Of a stretch of DNA of 64,000 nt, positions 9,649 through 22,292 are shown one piece after another (the first letter of the stretch is position 1; each line of letters begins with the position of its first letter). This DNA is from Dimorphilus gyrociliatus (taxonomy: Eukaryota; Annelida; Polychaeta; Dinophilidae). The stretch covers positions 2,177,404 to 2,241,403 of the forward strand of contig CAJFCJ010000007.1 in NCBI GenBank assembly GCA_904063045.1. The letters are read 5' to 3'. A program made the position numbers and the translations under genes. Below the pieces are notes generated by a model. It was given only the letters and a program-made list of their open reading frames with translations. It ran no database searches and was not told the DNA's origin.

Positions 9649-11860
9649 TGTTAATTCTTTATTTGATTATCTTGAACTTTTTACTTTCTTTTCAAATAGG
9701 CCTGTTGATCTGTACAAAAGAAAGGTTTGTAACAAAATAAATAAGAAGGAAGGGGAGGGGGGTGAGAGGCGCTGGCAGAAAGATATAAAGCGTGCCGGTG
9801 GGGGGAAGACGGGAATCGAGAGAGAGAGAGAGAGAGAAAGACGAAAAGAAAGAAAGAAAGAGGCAAATATACAAACAAACAAACATACAAACATAATAAA
9901 ATAAAGTAAAATCGAAAGAAAGAGATGGAATAAAGATAATAGGAAAAGAATAGAAATAAAAATGTACATCCCCTATTCATTATTATATAAATTAGTTGAT
10001 AGAAAATCTAAGTGGAACTTACCAGGATTATTTTCGCTTCCTTCTTTTTCCGGTGCTTAATAAGTTTTATTTAGGTATACTTTCATTTATATATGTATAT
10101 ATTTATATATTTAGGCGTTTATGAGAAATAAAAAGTAATAAATAATTCTTGAGGTTTTATAGAACTTCCTGCGCTCTAAAAACACAAGCAATTTGCGCTC
10201 TTCACGTTAAATACAACCGTTTGCATAGAGGAGGAGAATGCAATTGGCGGGGTCGCATATAATTAGGAGGGGAGGGGAGAAGGTGGGGGAATTTTATATT
10301 TCGATATAGAAAATGAGCAATAGATGGCGTACGAACTGCCGTATTTTATTTTATTTTCTGGGAGCATTTAATCAAATAAATTGGCCACTAAAATGCTATC
10401 CAATCATCGGCTATTGATTATTCAAAGCACTGATCAGCGCTTAGTGTAAAAAAAGGGTTTAGAAAAAAAGAGCGTTCACGATATCACCTTTTAAGGATAA
10501 AGTATTTTATTGAAAAATCGTTTTGAACTAAAACACGGATGGTCGATAAACGAACAATTAAATCAATCTGTAGAGAATCATTGGCCGGAAAAAATTTTCA
10601 GTTCGATTACCAAGGCCAGGCTTCTCTCTCTCTTTTCTATCTCTCTTTTCTCTTTCTCTCCTTTCCTTAACCCCAGAGCTCTCAACTAATAACGACTGTC
10701 GAGAAAAGGGACGCATGAATATTTCAAGGCATTTGGGATGGGATAGTGTGTTATTTTCGGTCTAAAAGAAAAACAACATCTGGAAAGGAAAAAAAGAGTA
10801 ACGTTATCACCTCAACATTAAACGCTTATACTAACGTAATGCAAACGCATTTAAGTGCAAATGAGGTTTCAGACGCCCGAGAATAACTGTCATTGCTTGA
10901 TTGCCAAAAATTGTTGCTTATCTTTTACCGATCTGACTTGGTTCAATCTACTTACTCGACTGAATGCTCCTTTCCTTCAATAAACTTTTGGATTATTCAT
11001 GTCTTGACGACTTGACATATCCAAATTTTCAATATTTACATGCGTATGTTATGTAGATGCATTTTATATTTAACTAAACTAATTAGCAATATTTATCTAT
11101 TTATTCCACTATATATATATATATATAATATGTACTGTATCTGTTTGGGGGAATGAAAGGAAGAGACGCTACTAAAGCTTAATCGTTAATGCGCTTGAAT
11201 ACTGATATATTTTGCAATAAATATCAAGTTTTGTTTAATTAATTATGGAAAATAGTATAATAGGTTAGTCATGTAACTTTTATTCGTTCATTCATTGCGT
11301 TTTACAACGCTTTGACATTTCTCCTTTAGAGTAACGTCAACTTTTAAAAAACAACTGTCACAATTCACGCATATATAGTGGTGTATATACTGTTAATACA
11401 CAGTAAATCTATTCTGATATATATATATATATATATACCTATCGAACGACAATAAACATTTTTGAATATTCAATATGCAGTAGATATGGGCGACATGCCG
11501 TCCTTATGCGACGGATTAATATAGAAATTAGCCTCCCGCCGACTAAAAACGCGAATGAAAACAAGCCGGAAAGGCATATTAATAGCTTTATTGAACTTGG
11601 AGTGTAGTTTAACCTTAAAAAAAAAGGTATAGAAAAGAAATTATATTACTCTATTGAAAAATCTTGCATTTTAATTAGTAAATAGAGTTGGATGTAAAGA
11701 AAGAAAAAATAAAGAGACGGTAGAAACTTCCCAAGTGCAACCCAACCAAGACTCTCGTACAAACAAAGGTCAGTCGTTCGTTCAACATTTTACCGCCAGA
11801 GTGCACAAAGAACGAAGCAGTAATCGTGTTGCTGTTTTCCAGATTTTTTTGTTATAAGAG
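9649..11860. other. 2.2 kb intergenic region between receptor A and receptor B
   Basis: Divergent upstream region of two receptor paralogues. It holds a purine/(GA)n tract with poly-purine flanks at about 9750-9965 (including the run near 9818-9836), several TA runs (10090-10110, 11110-11128, 11420-11438) and CT-rich stretches near 10620-10670. Open frames within the purine tract are low-complexity artefacts. No gene was recognised. Confidence 0.55.
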
Positions 11861-14800
11861 ATGAAGTTTAGCGGATTAGCCGTTGTCCTTTCATTCTTTA
11901 CAAGTTCCGTGGTCGATAGTGAGAAACTAGGTAAATATGCAAGAGCACGCTTGAAGGGTATTCGTCATACAAAAAATTTCATGCTTACTATAAATCATTC
12001 GTATATATGAGTATTTATATAAATATAACGTATCTGTCTATATACTTTTACGTTTGTAAGCATAAGTATAAATCTAATATAGATATGTATTCTATGTATT
12101 TATGTATACTATATACAGTATATATATAATGTAGATGGTGTGATTGTATTTAATAAATATCATCTATAAATTGTACAACATGCGCATACGTGCCATTCTA
12201 TTATAATTGTAACGGCTTATATGTACACTACATGAATGATATGTGAGCGAGTATAGGACTACTGTGTTTATACGTATACAAGAATCTAACAGTTTATCAC
12301 TGTGTCCGTTAACCTGTGATTTTAAGCGTAAAATTAATATAATTGTTTATGTATAACTATCTTCTGTGTTTATTGAATATGTATAATGATAATTACATAT
12401 ACATAGGGTCTTCGGCGCAAGTATATATTGTATTAGCACTTTTTGTACTACCAAACGACTCCTTTATTGTTCGATTGTACTGAGTTTGTAAGGTGACGTG
12501 TCAGGTGACTATTTACCGTTAGACGCTTGTTCTATTCTATTCCCATCTCGTCTTCCGTCCTGCTCCTTATTGATATATATATTTGGTAGTAAATTATAGG
12601 TTTATTGGCGGTTTTTTATATTTGACCGCTGCCGCACGAGTTTAATTTATAGAATCGATAAATTACCTGCTTTTAGTAGAATAATATACGACCGTTCAAT
12701 ACGACAAACAAATGCCGCGGCGTCGTTTGTAAAACGATTTAAAGAGCCGAAAAAAAGTTTTCTTTTCATCCCTTTTTCGCTTTTTATTTACACTCTATCA
12801 TTTGGCGGTTTATGAAACGGAATAGGAGAAAGAGGCAGAAGAGCAAAGAGAGTAGAATGATAGAAAGACAAAAAAAAAGAAAAAAAGAGGCGGTGAGTTG
12901 GCAAGAAAAAACGCCTTGTATGCGTATAGTACATGCACTATAAGCATATGTATATACAACAGTATGTGTGTATGTGCCTATGTGTGCGTGTATATATGTG
13001 TGTGTGTGTCTGTATATATGAGTATTTATGCATAAATAGACACAAGGATGTAAAATGAATCACGCCTCTTTATACGTGTTATTTTAATAATTTTTGACTA
13101 TTACCCTTTTCTTGAAGATCGCTAAAAGGCCTAATCTAACCGGAAACCTATAAAATAGAATGAGTTACGTCCTCTTATACACTTAACTAATCTGATTACT
13201 ATGCCGCAGGTGAAATCCCAGGTGTAAAATCTGATTACTTCTACACATGTGTCTTGACGCCGTTTCGTGAGAGCAGATCATATAATAATAACTAACGAAC
13301 AAAAGAAAACGCCAATCCACCGCTGTAAAAAACAATAGTTCAAACAGAAAAGCTGCCGCGTTCCACATCGATTAACTATATAGACGCGCGTTTTATGTAT
13401 ATAGAGACGTTTACATGAATTATAACTCCTTCTAACTATTAAAAGATTCCAGGAACGGATAAGTAAAACGATAAAAACAAAAATATAGTAGTAAGTTAAA
13501 AGAAATTAACCTAGATAAAAAAAGGGGACAGCTAAGGACAAAAAAAAACAGCTAGAAGTAGTAGATAGGACATAATGGAAAATTGTTGGACGTGGCAATG
13601 ATTTTTCGATCCGACACTAATTACTATACTCACTCGGTCATTTCGATTTTTTTTTCGTACGTAACTATGCATATAGTTTATATATATATATATATATATT
13701 ATAGACTAAATCGCAGCATTTTCTTTCCCTCTCTCCCACTCCCTCCTTCTCGCTCCTTCCCCATCTCCTTCTCCTCCTTTATTTTCTAATCTTTACATAG
13801 TTTATAATGTTCGATGTGTCCTTTATAATCTGTATTTAGTGCAAAAAAAATTTGATACGACTTACGTGCTTTGTAAAGTATAAACTATTAAACTATGCTC
13901 GATATAGTTGGAACAAAGAACCCTGACTATTGGTGTTAACGAGCTAAACATTTCATGCATATGTACTGTTATGATATTATAGAAGGGGAAAATGTAAATG
14001 CTTTTATCCGTACAATATTGAAGTAACAGGTGTTTACCTTTTAATTCATTTTTGTTTTTTTTTCTCTCTCTCTCTTTATTCAACTCTTCATTTCTTCCCT
14101 AGCCTGCCTGTCTCTTATGGCTATTTTATTATTAGTTTTTTGTTTGCTCTTTGCTATTTTCTTTTTTCTTTCTTTCTTTCTTTTTGTTTTGCTGCGCCAT
14201 TACGTCTTGTCTTGCCAAAGTCCCTGTATCCTTTTAAAATGACTTTTCCCAGATCTCCCAAAATGCGAACTTTGCGTGCGATTAAAAGATGGAAAAAGAG
14301 AAGAGGAAGTTAATTAAGATATTTACTTCTTTCGTGCTTTACTAGTTGCCTTAGAAGAGAAAAAAAATCTAGGAAAAAGTGTCTTGTCTGTGACAGCGTT
14401 TCGCTCTTTTTCTCCTCGTATTGCACTTATATGTCGTCTTCTTATAAATGCGACGGGGCCCCAAATAGCGGAATGACGAGAAAATTGGTACGCGACCTAT
14501 AAAAAGATTGCTGTGGTTAATAAGTGTTAAATGCCAGACGTTGGAAACGTATCTAAAATGAATTCTTTAAGCCGTCTTATGTAGGAAGGAAATGATGTGT
14601 CGTGGCGCGTTAGAGAGATGCAGAGCAGAAACGTGACCGGAGGCCTTAATCAACTGGTGGTAGTAGGGGGTAGTTGAGCCAAAGGGTTGGGAGGAAGGGG
14701 ATACGAGGGCAAGTTTTGATAAAATTTATTTAAAAACCACCAGTCTCCTGTCACTAGCCAAATAAAATATATACAGCGACAAACTAATTACTAATTCACT

Positions 14801-16924
14801 TATCATTATTATTTATTATATTATTCTGTTTATATATATATTTTCTTTTTCTCTCTTTATTTATAAAGAAGAAATTTGTGCACTCGACCAGTCGAGAATC
14901 GAGTGCGGCAACGCAATCATCCTTATCGAACGAGCGCAAATCGGCATAATTCGATCGGGAAAATGCAAAACTGAAAGGCACGACGTTAACTGCATCAGAA
15001 ACATTACGGATAGTCTTCAAAGCCGTTGTTCCGGTAGAAAACATTGCAGAGATCAGATCGATATGACTGAGTTGGTAGGGCGCGGTTTGCCCCGAAATTG
15101 TGTTACGGATCCTAAAATTAAGAGGGAAATGGTGCTAAGTGTTCGCTACCGATGCTTGCCGGTCGAAGCGGATTGCAACTCCTATTTGCCTTATAAGGAT
15201 TTATATTTCGAAAAAGGCGAAAGTAGGACTATTTCTTCCCTCAACTCCAAATGCAAATGGCGTTTACATTCTAGCAGCGATCGTGGTATATTAGTAACCA
15301 TACGAGCTTTTCCCAGAGAAGTTGGAGGAAAGGTTGGCTGTGGTACAGTAAAGGCCGAAGAAGCTGACTGGTTGGTAGAAGCTTGTGAAGAGAAATCTAA
15401 ACTTTTCTTCGATCAACAACTAACGCTCTCCATTTCCGATCCGAATAAACGGGCTTTCATACTTTTTATTAACGGTTTAGTATTACTTTTCTTATGTTTT
15501 CTTACAAAAAAAAACAATTACTTTAGTAGGAAAATAACAATTCATTTGTACTTGTTTTAAAAAAAAAATGTAAATAAAGGGGAAAATAATAAAAGGGGAA
15601 TAAAGGGCTAAAGAAGAGAGAGAGAGAATACGCGCAGACAATATAAGGGAATTAAAAGAAAAACTATTAAAAATGTATATAGGGAAGAGAGAGAGAGAGA
15701 GGGGGGAGCGAGAGGAGAGCGTAATTTACTAACCGCTTGCGCCATCTTTCAGATTCGTGCCCTAAGCCGGTGGCGCCGAAGAACGGGTGGATTATACACG
15801 AGAAGCAGAGACCGGATGTTGTTTGGTACAGATGTAACTCATCCAGCACAATATCTTGGAGAATGGACTGCAAAGACGGTAAATGGATTAATCCGGATGG
15901 TAAAAGGGTCGAATGCCCAAAAAATGAACGTTAGTAATTGCCATCTTTCTAGACTAGCATTGCAGTTTGCTGATTTGCTATGCATACAAATATATATATA
16001 TATAGAAATATATATTCTATGCAATGTACGAATATATATACGGTATATATAATTATATATGGTGTGCCATGGATATTCCCTCGTCCCTTTAAAAATTGAT
16101 TACTTCTAATATTTATTTAGCATAAATACAGTGAAAATTATCTGAAAATTTTGTATTTATAGATTCCGCAGAAGATTTAACGGACGAAGATATTTGGTCA
16201 TATCTACCTCATGGCATTTGGATAGCCATCATACTAGGCTCTGCACTTATCATATCTGTCACCATCTTAACAGTTGGACTAGTCATGCTCAGAAGGTTTT
16301 ATATTTATTTATAACAGCTATTTACATATTCTTTCGCCTTTTTACTCCGATTAATCTTAAGTATGTTATTAACGTTCTTGATCCTCTTATTTTACCTTCA
16401 GACAAAGAGAGAAGGCGGAATTATTGAGGAGACAATTACAAATGAGAGATTTACCGTCCCTCCCTCCACCTGGGCACGTTCACAAAGCCTTAGGTGTTCA
16501 CACCCTATCAAAACATAAACATAGGAGAGAGGATGCTGAAGCAACTCAGCCTCTTTACACACATCCTCCCCAGCAAATGGTACTACGGAAATTACCAACG
16601 CCACCTACAACTAATCAACGTCGGCAGCTGCTCTCCCAATACAATAGAGATAAATCGGCTAACGATAACACCTGCTACTTTGAATTAGAACCAAAACAAG
16701 TGCGAACCTTGCCTCTAAAACATTCAAAGAAAACTGAGGTGGTCAGGGATATACAAGAGGCGGAAGACGTGGATACAGATTACGAGCAATCGACTTGCTC
16801 TTCGCTAGAAATATGCGGTTGTGACAGGGGTCAATGGGGAACTGACTGCTGTATGCAGAGAGACAAAAACTTTGCTTTAGAGAAGCATATGCGATCAGCT
16901 AGGGAAAACAAATACAGTGAATAG
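11861..16924 (+). CDS. SUEL lectin-CUB-sushi-like type I membrane protein B, 502 aa
   Basis: Exons 11861-11930, 14869-15474, 15753-15929, 16163-16295 and 16402-16924 (1509 bp, phases consistent). Exon 1 encodes a signal peptide (MKFSGLAVVLSFFTSS). Exon 2 carries a SUEL-like lectin domain (IECGNAIILIERAQIG, RCSGRKHCRDQ, VRYRCLP) and a divergent CUB-like region beginning CNSYLPYKD. Exon 3 alone encodes a sushi-like module with CPKP, NGW and three more Cys. Exon 4 is the TM helix, LPHGIWIAIILGSALIIS to VMLRR. Exon 5 is a 173-residue cytoplasmic tail with Pro/Gln-rich parts, the motif CYFELEP and a late Cys cluster (CSSLEICGCD, DCC). Each module sits on its own exon. It is a tandem paralogue of the next gene; intron 1 is 2.9 kb, exceptional for this window. 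A receptor or adhesion role is inferred from architecture only. Confidence 0.87.
11931..14868. other. 2.9 kb first intron of receptor B
   Basis: GTAAAT donor at 11931 and AAAG acceptor at 14868. The intron is AT-rich, with TATACAGTATA-type palindromes (12109-12130), TG/TATG repeats (12955-13020), a TA run at about 13680-13700, and CT tracts (13725-13790, 14060-14085, 14160-14190). No nested coding gene is convincing. Its size is more than 20 times that of the usual intron here, so it may hold enhancers. Confidence 0.6.
12109..12130. repeat. TATACAGTATA palindrome in TA run
   Basis: One copy of a motif (TATACTGTATA and its complement TATACAGTATA) that recurs across the window inside TA microsatellites. 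The motif is self-complementary apart from the central base. Confidence 0.6.
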
Positions 16925-17233
16925 TGTATAGAATTTATACATATAAACACTGTATGCTTATACATATATACATGTATATACTGTATGTACATATATATAT
17001 ATATATATACTATTAATTACGAACATTTGTAATTATGGATTGACTGATAATTTAGTAATTTTGCATAATGTACTCTATTGTACATAAATAATCATATCAC
17101 GACTCAATTTGCTCATTTTTACGCCTTTCATCATTCATCTATCATATGGTTCATACATTCATATCACTGTTGGATAATTGTAAAAATAATATGCTCTGTA
17201 CAAAAAAAACAAATATATATATATATATGTATA

Positions 17234-17270
<37 letters not shown>

Positions 17271-18568
17271 TATATAGATAAATATGATATATACAGTAGA
17301 TACTGTATATACTGTATATATTTATACTGTATATAGTGAAACATTCCCTCGATATAGATTAAATTCATCGAATCTATTTAAAGCCTTAAATTCGTTAAAT
17401 GCTTACTATATATCTTTGGCTAAGATTATAGAGAGAAGGAAGAAAAGTTTGTCACCTGTAATTAGATTTTTCTATAAACTTTGTTCTATAATTTATTATA
17501 TAATTACTTGTTAATGTTGAAAATTAATGAGATAAAAAGAAACGTTTTTATAAAGGATATGTATTGTTGTAGACCTAAATAATTAAATAGTTGGTAGCTG
17601 TTTTAGAAAATGAAAAAAATGAGTCACTTAAAAAAAGTCCTCTTCCTTTTTCCCTGTTTCTTTTATACTTCTTTCTTTCTTTCTCTCTCTCCCTCTCTCT
17701 CTCTCCCCCCCCTCTCTCTCTCTCTCTTCTTTTCTTTTCTTTTTTTTCCCACTCAGATCGACTCGCCATATTCTTTTTTTGCTCTTGTGCCAAATTGTTG
17801 AATAGGAAAGTCTATTTATTTGTAAATAAATTAAAGGGGAAGTTTGCACGAAAATTCAAGATCAATTAGGTGTTTAAAGACTCATTAGTTTTTTCGGCTT
17901 AATTTCTTTTTGTTAGCAACTGTAATAATCCAATAAAATACTTATTTTTCAAGCTGTTTTTATGTTTATCTGGATAAATTCATTTACAAATATTCACAAT
18001 ATCTATTATTAATAACATTAACAGAATGAACTTGTTGAAAGTATGAATGGCGCTGATTTATAGTGTAATAGTAGGATTACGTAAAAATGTATAGTGTGTA
18101 TGTACAGTAAACTGTCAGCAGTAAATACTATTTAAGATTACGACCTTATTCAATATTAATATAACATTGTACAGGTTAATAAATAACACTGTTTTCTAAA
18201 GCTAAATGAATGAATTTTTGAAATTCTTTGAAAGAAAAGAAGGTTAAAAGATTGAGGCTAATAAACAAGTTTATTGTAATAGGAAATGAAGCAAGGACAT
18301 AGTAGGAGAATTTTGCAGTAGAAGCACGCATGCGCATTGCCCGTCGAATCATTGATCGTTTTCGGTTGTGCTGTGTGCACGAGCTTGTTAGAATTCTGCT
18401 AGCACCGCATAAACTTGGCCTTTCGCACCAACTGCTTACAGCGGATACGATATGCGAAAGTACATTTCTTAACTACTTCCGTTCTTTTTTTCATCTACTT
18501 TTCCGGACATTCCCCTCCTCCCTTCCCACTCCGCAAAAACATTCACAAACGGACGCCATGCTATCATT
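16925..18568. other. Intergenic region between receptors B and C
   Basis: 1.6 kb. It contains TA microsatellite blocks at about 16965-17010 and 17213-17340, with four or more TATACTGTATA-type palindromes, and a strong CT-rich tract at 17640-17760. Open frames on both strands here are repeats. No gene was recognised. Confidence 0.6.
17213..17340. repeat. TA microsatellite with clustered TACTGTA/TACAGTA interruptions
   Basis: A long TA run (about 17213-17270) continues into a cluster where TATACAGTATA, TAGATACTGTATA, TATACTGTATA and TTATACTGTATA follow each other at roughly 10-20 bp spacing (17264-17336). This is the densest occurrence of the motif in the window. Confidence 0.75.
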
Positions 18569-19458
18569 ATGATTCTTCAATGCATCTTCCTGGCAATCTT
18601 CAGCCGAACGTTTGCAACCGATTCATCAATAGAAAAAGGTAAAAATTAGACCATATTCAATCGGTGACCGCCTGATATGTCACGTGTTTTATGTGGATAA
18701 ATCTACCCTGAGAATGAATGGGAATGTGACGGCAAAGACTAAGAATATGAGTAAAAGAAAAAAGGCTACATACAATGAGCAGGGAGAGAGAGAGAGAGAG
18801 AGAGAGAATGGAAGAATAAGAAAAAGGTTGAAAGGGTGGGTATGAAAGATAGAGGAGTAAGAAAAGGACAGAGTAGGATAGAGAGAATATGTCTGTACTA
18901 ACAAAAAGAGGGAGTATGAGTGAAAGAGTGAAAGAAAGAGTAAAGAGAAACGATCTCTTCTGACGACTTATTACTTTATATTGTAGACTATATATATAAG
19001 ATATATAAGAAATTATTGATTTTTTTTACCGGTGCGGGAAAATTTGTTTCCACAGTGTAAATTCTAAAATATACCTTATAAACACATATAAAACTGTCAT
19101 CGAACAAACAAATAATAATTCCCCCCCACCCTTTTTTCCAACCCCCTTCCCCCCTCCCGACAGACTAGGCCATGTCTGCATGCTACAGCAAATTGATTGC
19201 AGTTTTTTCCTCTCTGCATCAATCGAGTAAGCGCGCCCGATTATATATCGGATCGATCCGAATGAACTTTAAGAAAAAGCAACGGTGTTTTCAATTTAAA
19301 TGCCATTAGTTCGGCAAGCTAATTCGAGATTTAAGCTTTTCCATACGTCGATATTCAATACAAGGTCCGATGGGCGATTGTATATGTGTACATACTTATA
19401 TACATACATACACACATGCATACATGCTTTCGTCTATACATATACACTATATATACAG

Positions 19459-19491
<33 letters not shown>

Positions 19492-19689
19492 TCTATACCT
19501 GTTTTTGCAAGCGTATTTGTACCGCCAACAGGCATTAACATACAAAAGAATACATACGAATTTATTTCACAAAAGCATATATAGTAAACTCATTTATATT
19601 TGTTTATCTGTATACACTGTATAAATCTTTATATATGTAGACAAAAAGCTACAGAGTAATATCATAAAAGACTGAAAGAAAGTGAGAAA

Positions 19690-19724
<35 letters not shown>

Positions 19725-22292
19725 AGGGGGAAGGGAAGGGAGGAAAGGAGAAAGAGAGTTATATAATACTATGTAAATAATAATACAGTAGCGTGCTAAA
19801 TAAATTACAGTACCTCTGTCTTTTTTTTTGGGGCAGAAAAAGCTTGCCTTTTGAATTCTAGAACAAGAAAATTATTGTTTTGCTATTCTGAGATTTATAG
19901 AGAGTATAATAGAGGAAAATCTTTATAGACTATTGAGACAATAATTGTCTTATACCGATATTAAGCTTATTAGCAAATTATGGCTTGATAAATTAGACAT
20001 TGACCCTTCTTAGTCATACCATATAATAGCATAATATCTTTTATTACACATAGTTGTTTTTGCTTGTTCTTTTTATACGTGTAATATATACATATGTATA
20101 TGTATATATACTGTATATATACGACTTGAGGTGTATACTGTATATAGTCGATTATGCTATTTATACATATATGGTTCACAAGATTGTTAGTAAATTAAAT
20201 ATAGATAATTCTATTTAAAGTATTCAGTTATATAGTATATATATACATTTTTTTCTTATAAAACAATTTGCTTCTCCTACCGATATACGGCTTATCAGCG
20301 ATTCGATCAAATCGTGCCGATAATACGAGAAAGAACACACCATTACGCCAGATAAACAAACTTTTTCCGGGTGCAATTTTATACGAAATATAAAAAGCTT
20401 ACGAAATTTATAAACTTTAGTCGAATTTAATGTAAATAGTTGTAAAAAAGAGAGAGAGAGAGAGAGAAAAGAGCGAATGAATGAGAAAAAAGAGCTTATC
20501 TCTGTCAAATATAGATAAAATGACATGCATAATTTGTTTGGTGTGCAGTCTTGTATAATAACCATAATTGTATAAGTTACATAGGCATTTATTGTCGACA
20601 TAAAAAAGGCGTTCAATAATCGATTGAGCGTTCATTCAATCTCAGCACGATCGACAAATTGCCATCATAAAAATCATGCCTTTTTTCTTATCGAACAGGC
20701 TTGTTTTGTCAAGCAGAAAAACTAAAAATAGGCTGCCCAAAAGGAACAGTTATCATCGTCGAAAGAGCAAGATATGGAAGATTTCCGCAATACCATGAGA
20801 ATGAAAAATGCATAGGGAAAACTAATGTTCCATGTACCTCTGATGAACGTTATCGTGTTGATATTCTTAAAAAGATAACAGTGACTTGTACGGGTAATCG
20901 AACATGTGAAAACTTTGTTTCCTACTTTACTGAAGATGTTAAAGGTGGAGGACCTTGTGGAGTAGGCTATTCCCATGTTCTCTATGTATGGTGGAGGTGC
21001 GTTCCGGAGAGGAATGAAAGATGCGGTGCGGAGAAGGTTGGACATTTGGAAGTACCCGGTTATTTAGTATTTGGAAAGTCAAGACATCAACGTGACGCGT
21101 GTAAGAAATGGATAATTGAAGCACCAAGCAAGAAGATTAATTTTACTTTATATACTGGATTTGAACCTAAATTCGACCGTGATTCCTGTATTAACTTTAT
21201 GAAATTCTCTGAAGCCCATAGTAAATCTGTTATTAGTAGGAAAGAGGCTGAGCAGGTTCGCCTCTGCCAAAACGACGTCGAAAAGCCAGATAGATACCCC
21301 ATCTGGTCTAATATTTATAAATCCGATTCAAATAGGGTCGAAGTGGAATTAGAAAGAGACAGCAAGTTTATACTACGCTTTACTAGCTATGGCTGTGGTA
21401 AATTGAAAGCACCAGATGGCGTTTGGGTTCAATACGGAGTTGGTGGAGATGACGATTCAGCGCAAGCGGGATGTGACCGTGAGCAAAAAAGTCCCAGATG
21501 GTTTCTCATGTGTTCGAAGGACGGTGAATGGTCAGGTGCAATTGGTAAGTGTGTCGATACGCCAGACACATTGGAAAGTAAACTTCATGATATATTCGAT
21601 TCGCTGCCGGACGGCATTTGGATATCGATTATCCTTGGAGCAGCTATAGTTATATCGGCTATTATACTTACGATCGGCTTAGTTTGCCTTAAGAGGTTAG
21701 TATTGAACATTTTCCTTTAAAATATCCTCTATTGTAGTTAAAGATAAACACAAACGTCTCTAATACCTTCTTCAAACGTAGGCAAAAACTCCAAATGCCA
21801 AATGGAGTGTACGCCGATGGTCAAGTTTATTATGAAGCTGCTCCAAAAGCTGGAGGACAAAATGCTGAGCAGTACAATAGAAGCCAAGGTTCAGGGTCTG
21901 TAGAAAATGAATACAGCTGCGTCCACGATGCCATTCCCCCTGGCTCTACTTACTGCACTCCTCGCGATAGCATAGCACCAAAACAAGGCTACTATGCAAT
22001 GCAACATAGACCCTATTACGGACCACCTCGTAGGGTTTCCACTCATTTCCAACCTGATTATGATTCAACAGCTCCGCAATACTTTGAACTCGACCCGAAT
22101 CTTGTGCAATCGGGAACTACGAGTAGATCTACTTGTCCAGCCTGCCAAACAGGCACTCTTCCAACAAGACCGCGTACGAAACACAGGAGAAATTCTACCG
22201 GTCGAAAATCTGCAAGACCAGCTAGTCCAATACCACCAGAAGCTGTTGGAGACGGAACTGGAGCAGATTTAAATCAATCATCATCGGCTTGA
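18569..22292 (+). CDS. SUEL lectin-CUB type I membrane protein C, 525 aa
   Basis: Exons 18569-18638, 20699-21695 and 21782-22292 (1578 bp, phases consistent). Signal peptide MILQCIFLAIFSRTFA; a SUEL lectin-like domain (KIGCPKGTVIIVERARYGRF, VTCTGNRTCENFV, YVWWRC); a CUB-like domain (about 130-270, CGAEKVGHLEVPGYLVFG, CKKWIIEAPSKKINFTLYTG, SKFILRFTSYGCG); a shortened Cys-rich segment (AGCDREQ..CSKDGEW..GKC); TM helix LPDGIWISIILGAAIVIS to CLKR; and a 170-residue tail with QYFELDP. The TM and juxtamembrane sequence closely match receptor B (LP-x-GIWI-x-IILG), so the two are tandem duplicates. B's introns 2 and 3 are absent here. Exon 1 is exactly 70 bp, as in A and B. An extracellular carbohydrate-binding receptor is inferred. 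Confidence 0.88.
18639..20698. other. 2.1 kb first intron of receptor C
   Basis: Simple-sequence-rich intron: (GA)n at 18783-18808, purine/G-rich tracts at 19670-19755, C-rich at 19120-19158, and TA/TATACAGTATA blocks at 19440-19490 and 20085-20155. No nested gene was recognised. Confidence 0.6.

Noticed and set aside
9667-9980. Three overlapping Ser/Leu/Phe-rich minus-strand ORFs
   Set aside because: Encoded by a purine-rich (GA)n/(GAAA)n tract; low complexity only.
17575-17869. ORFs on both strands at a CT/GA tract
   Set aside because: Reading a homopyrimidine repeat; no real protein features.
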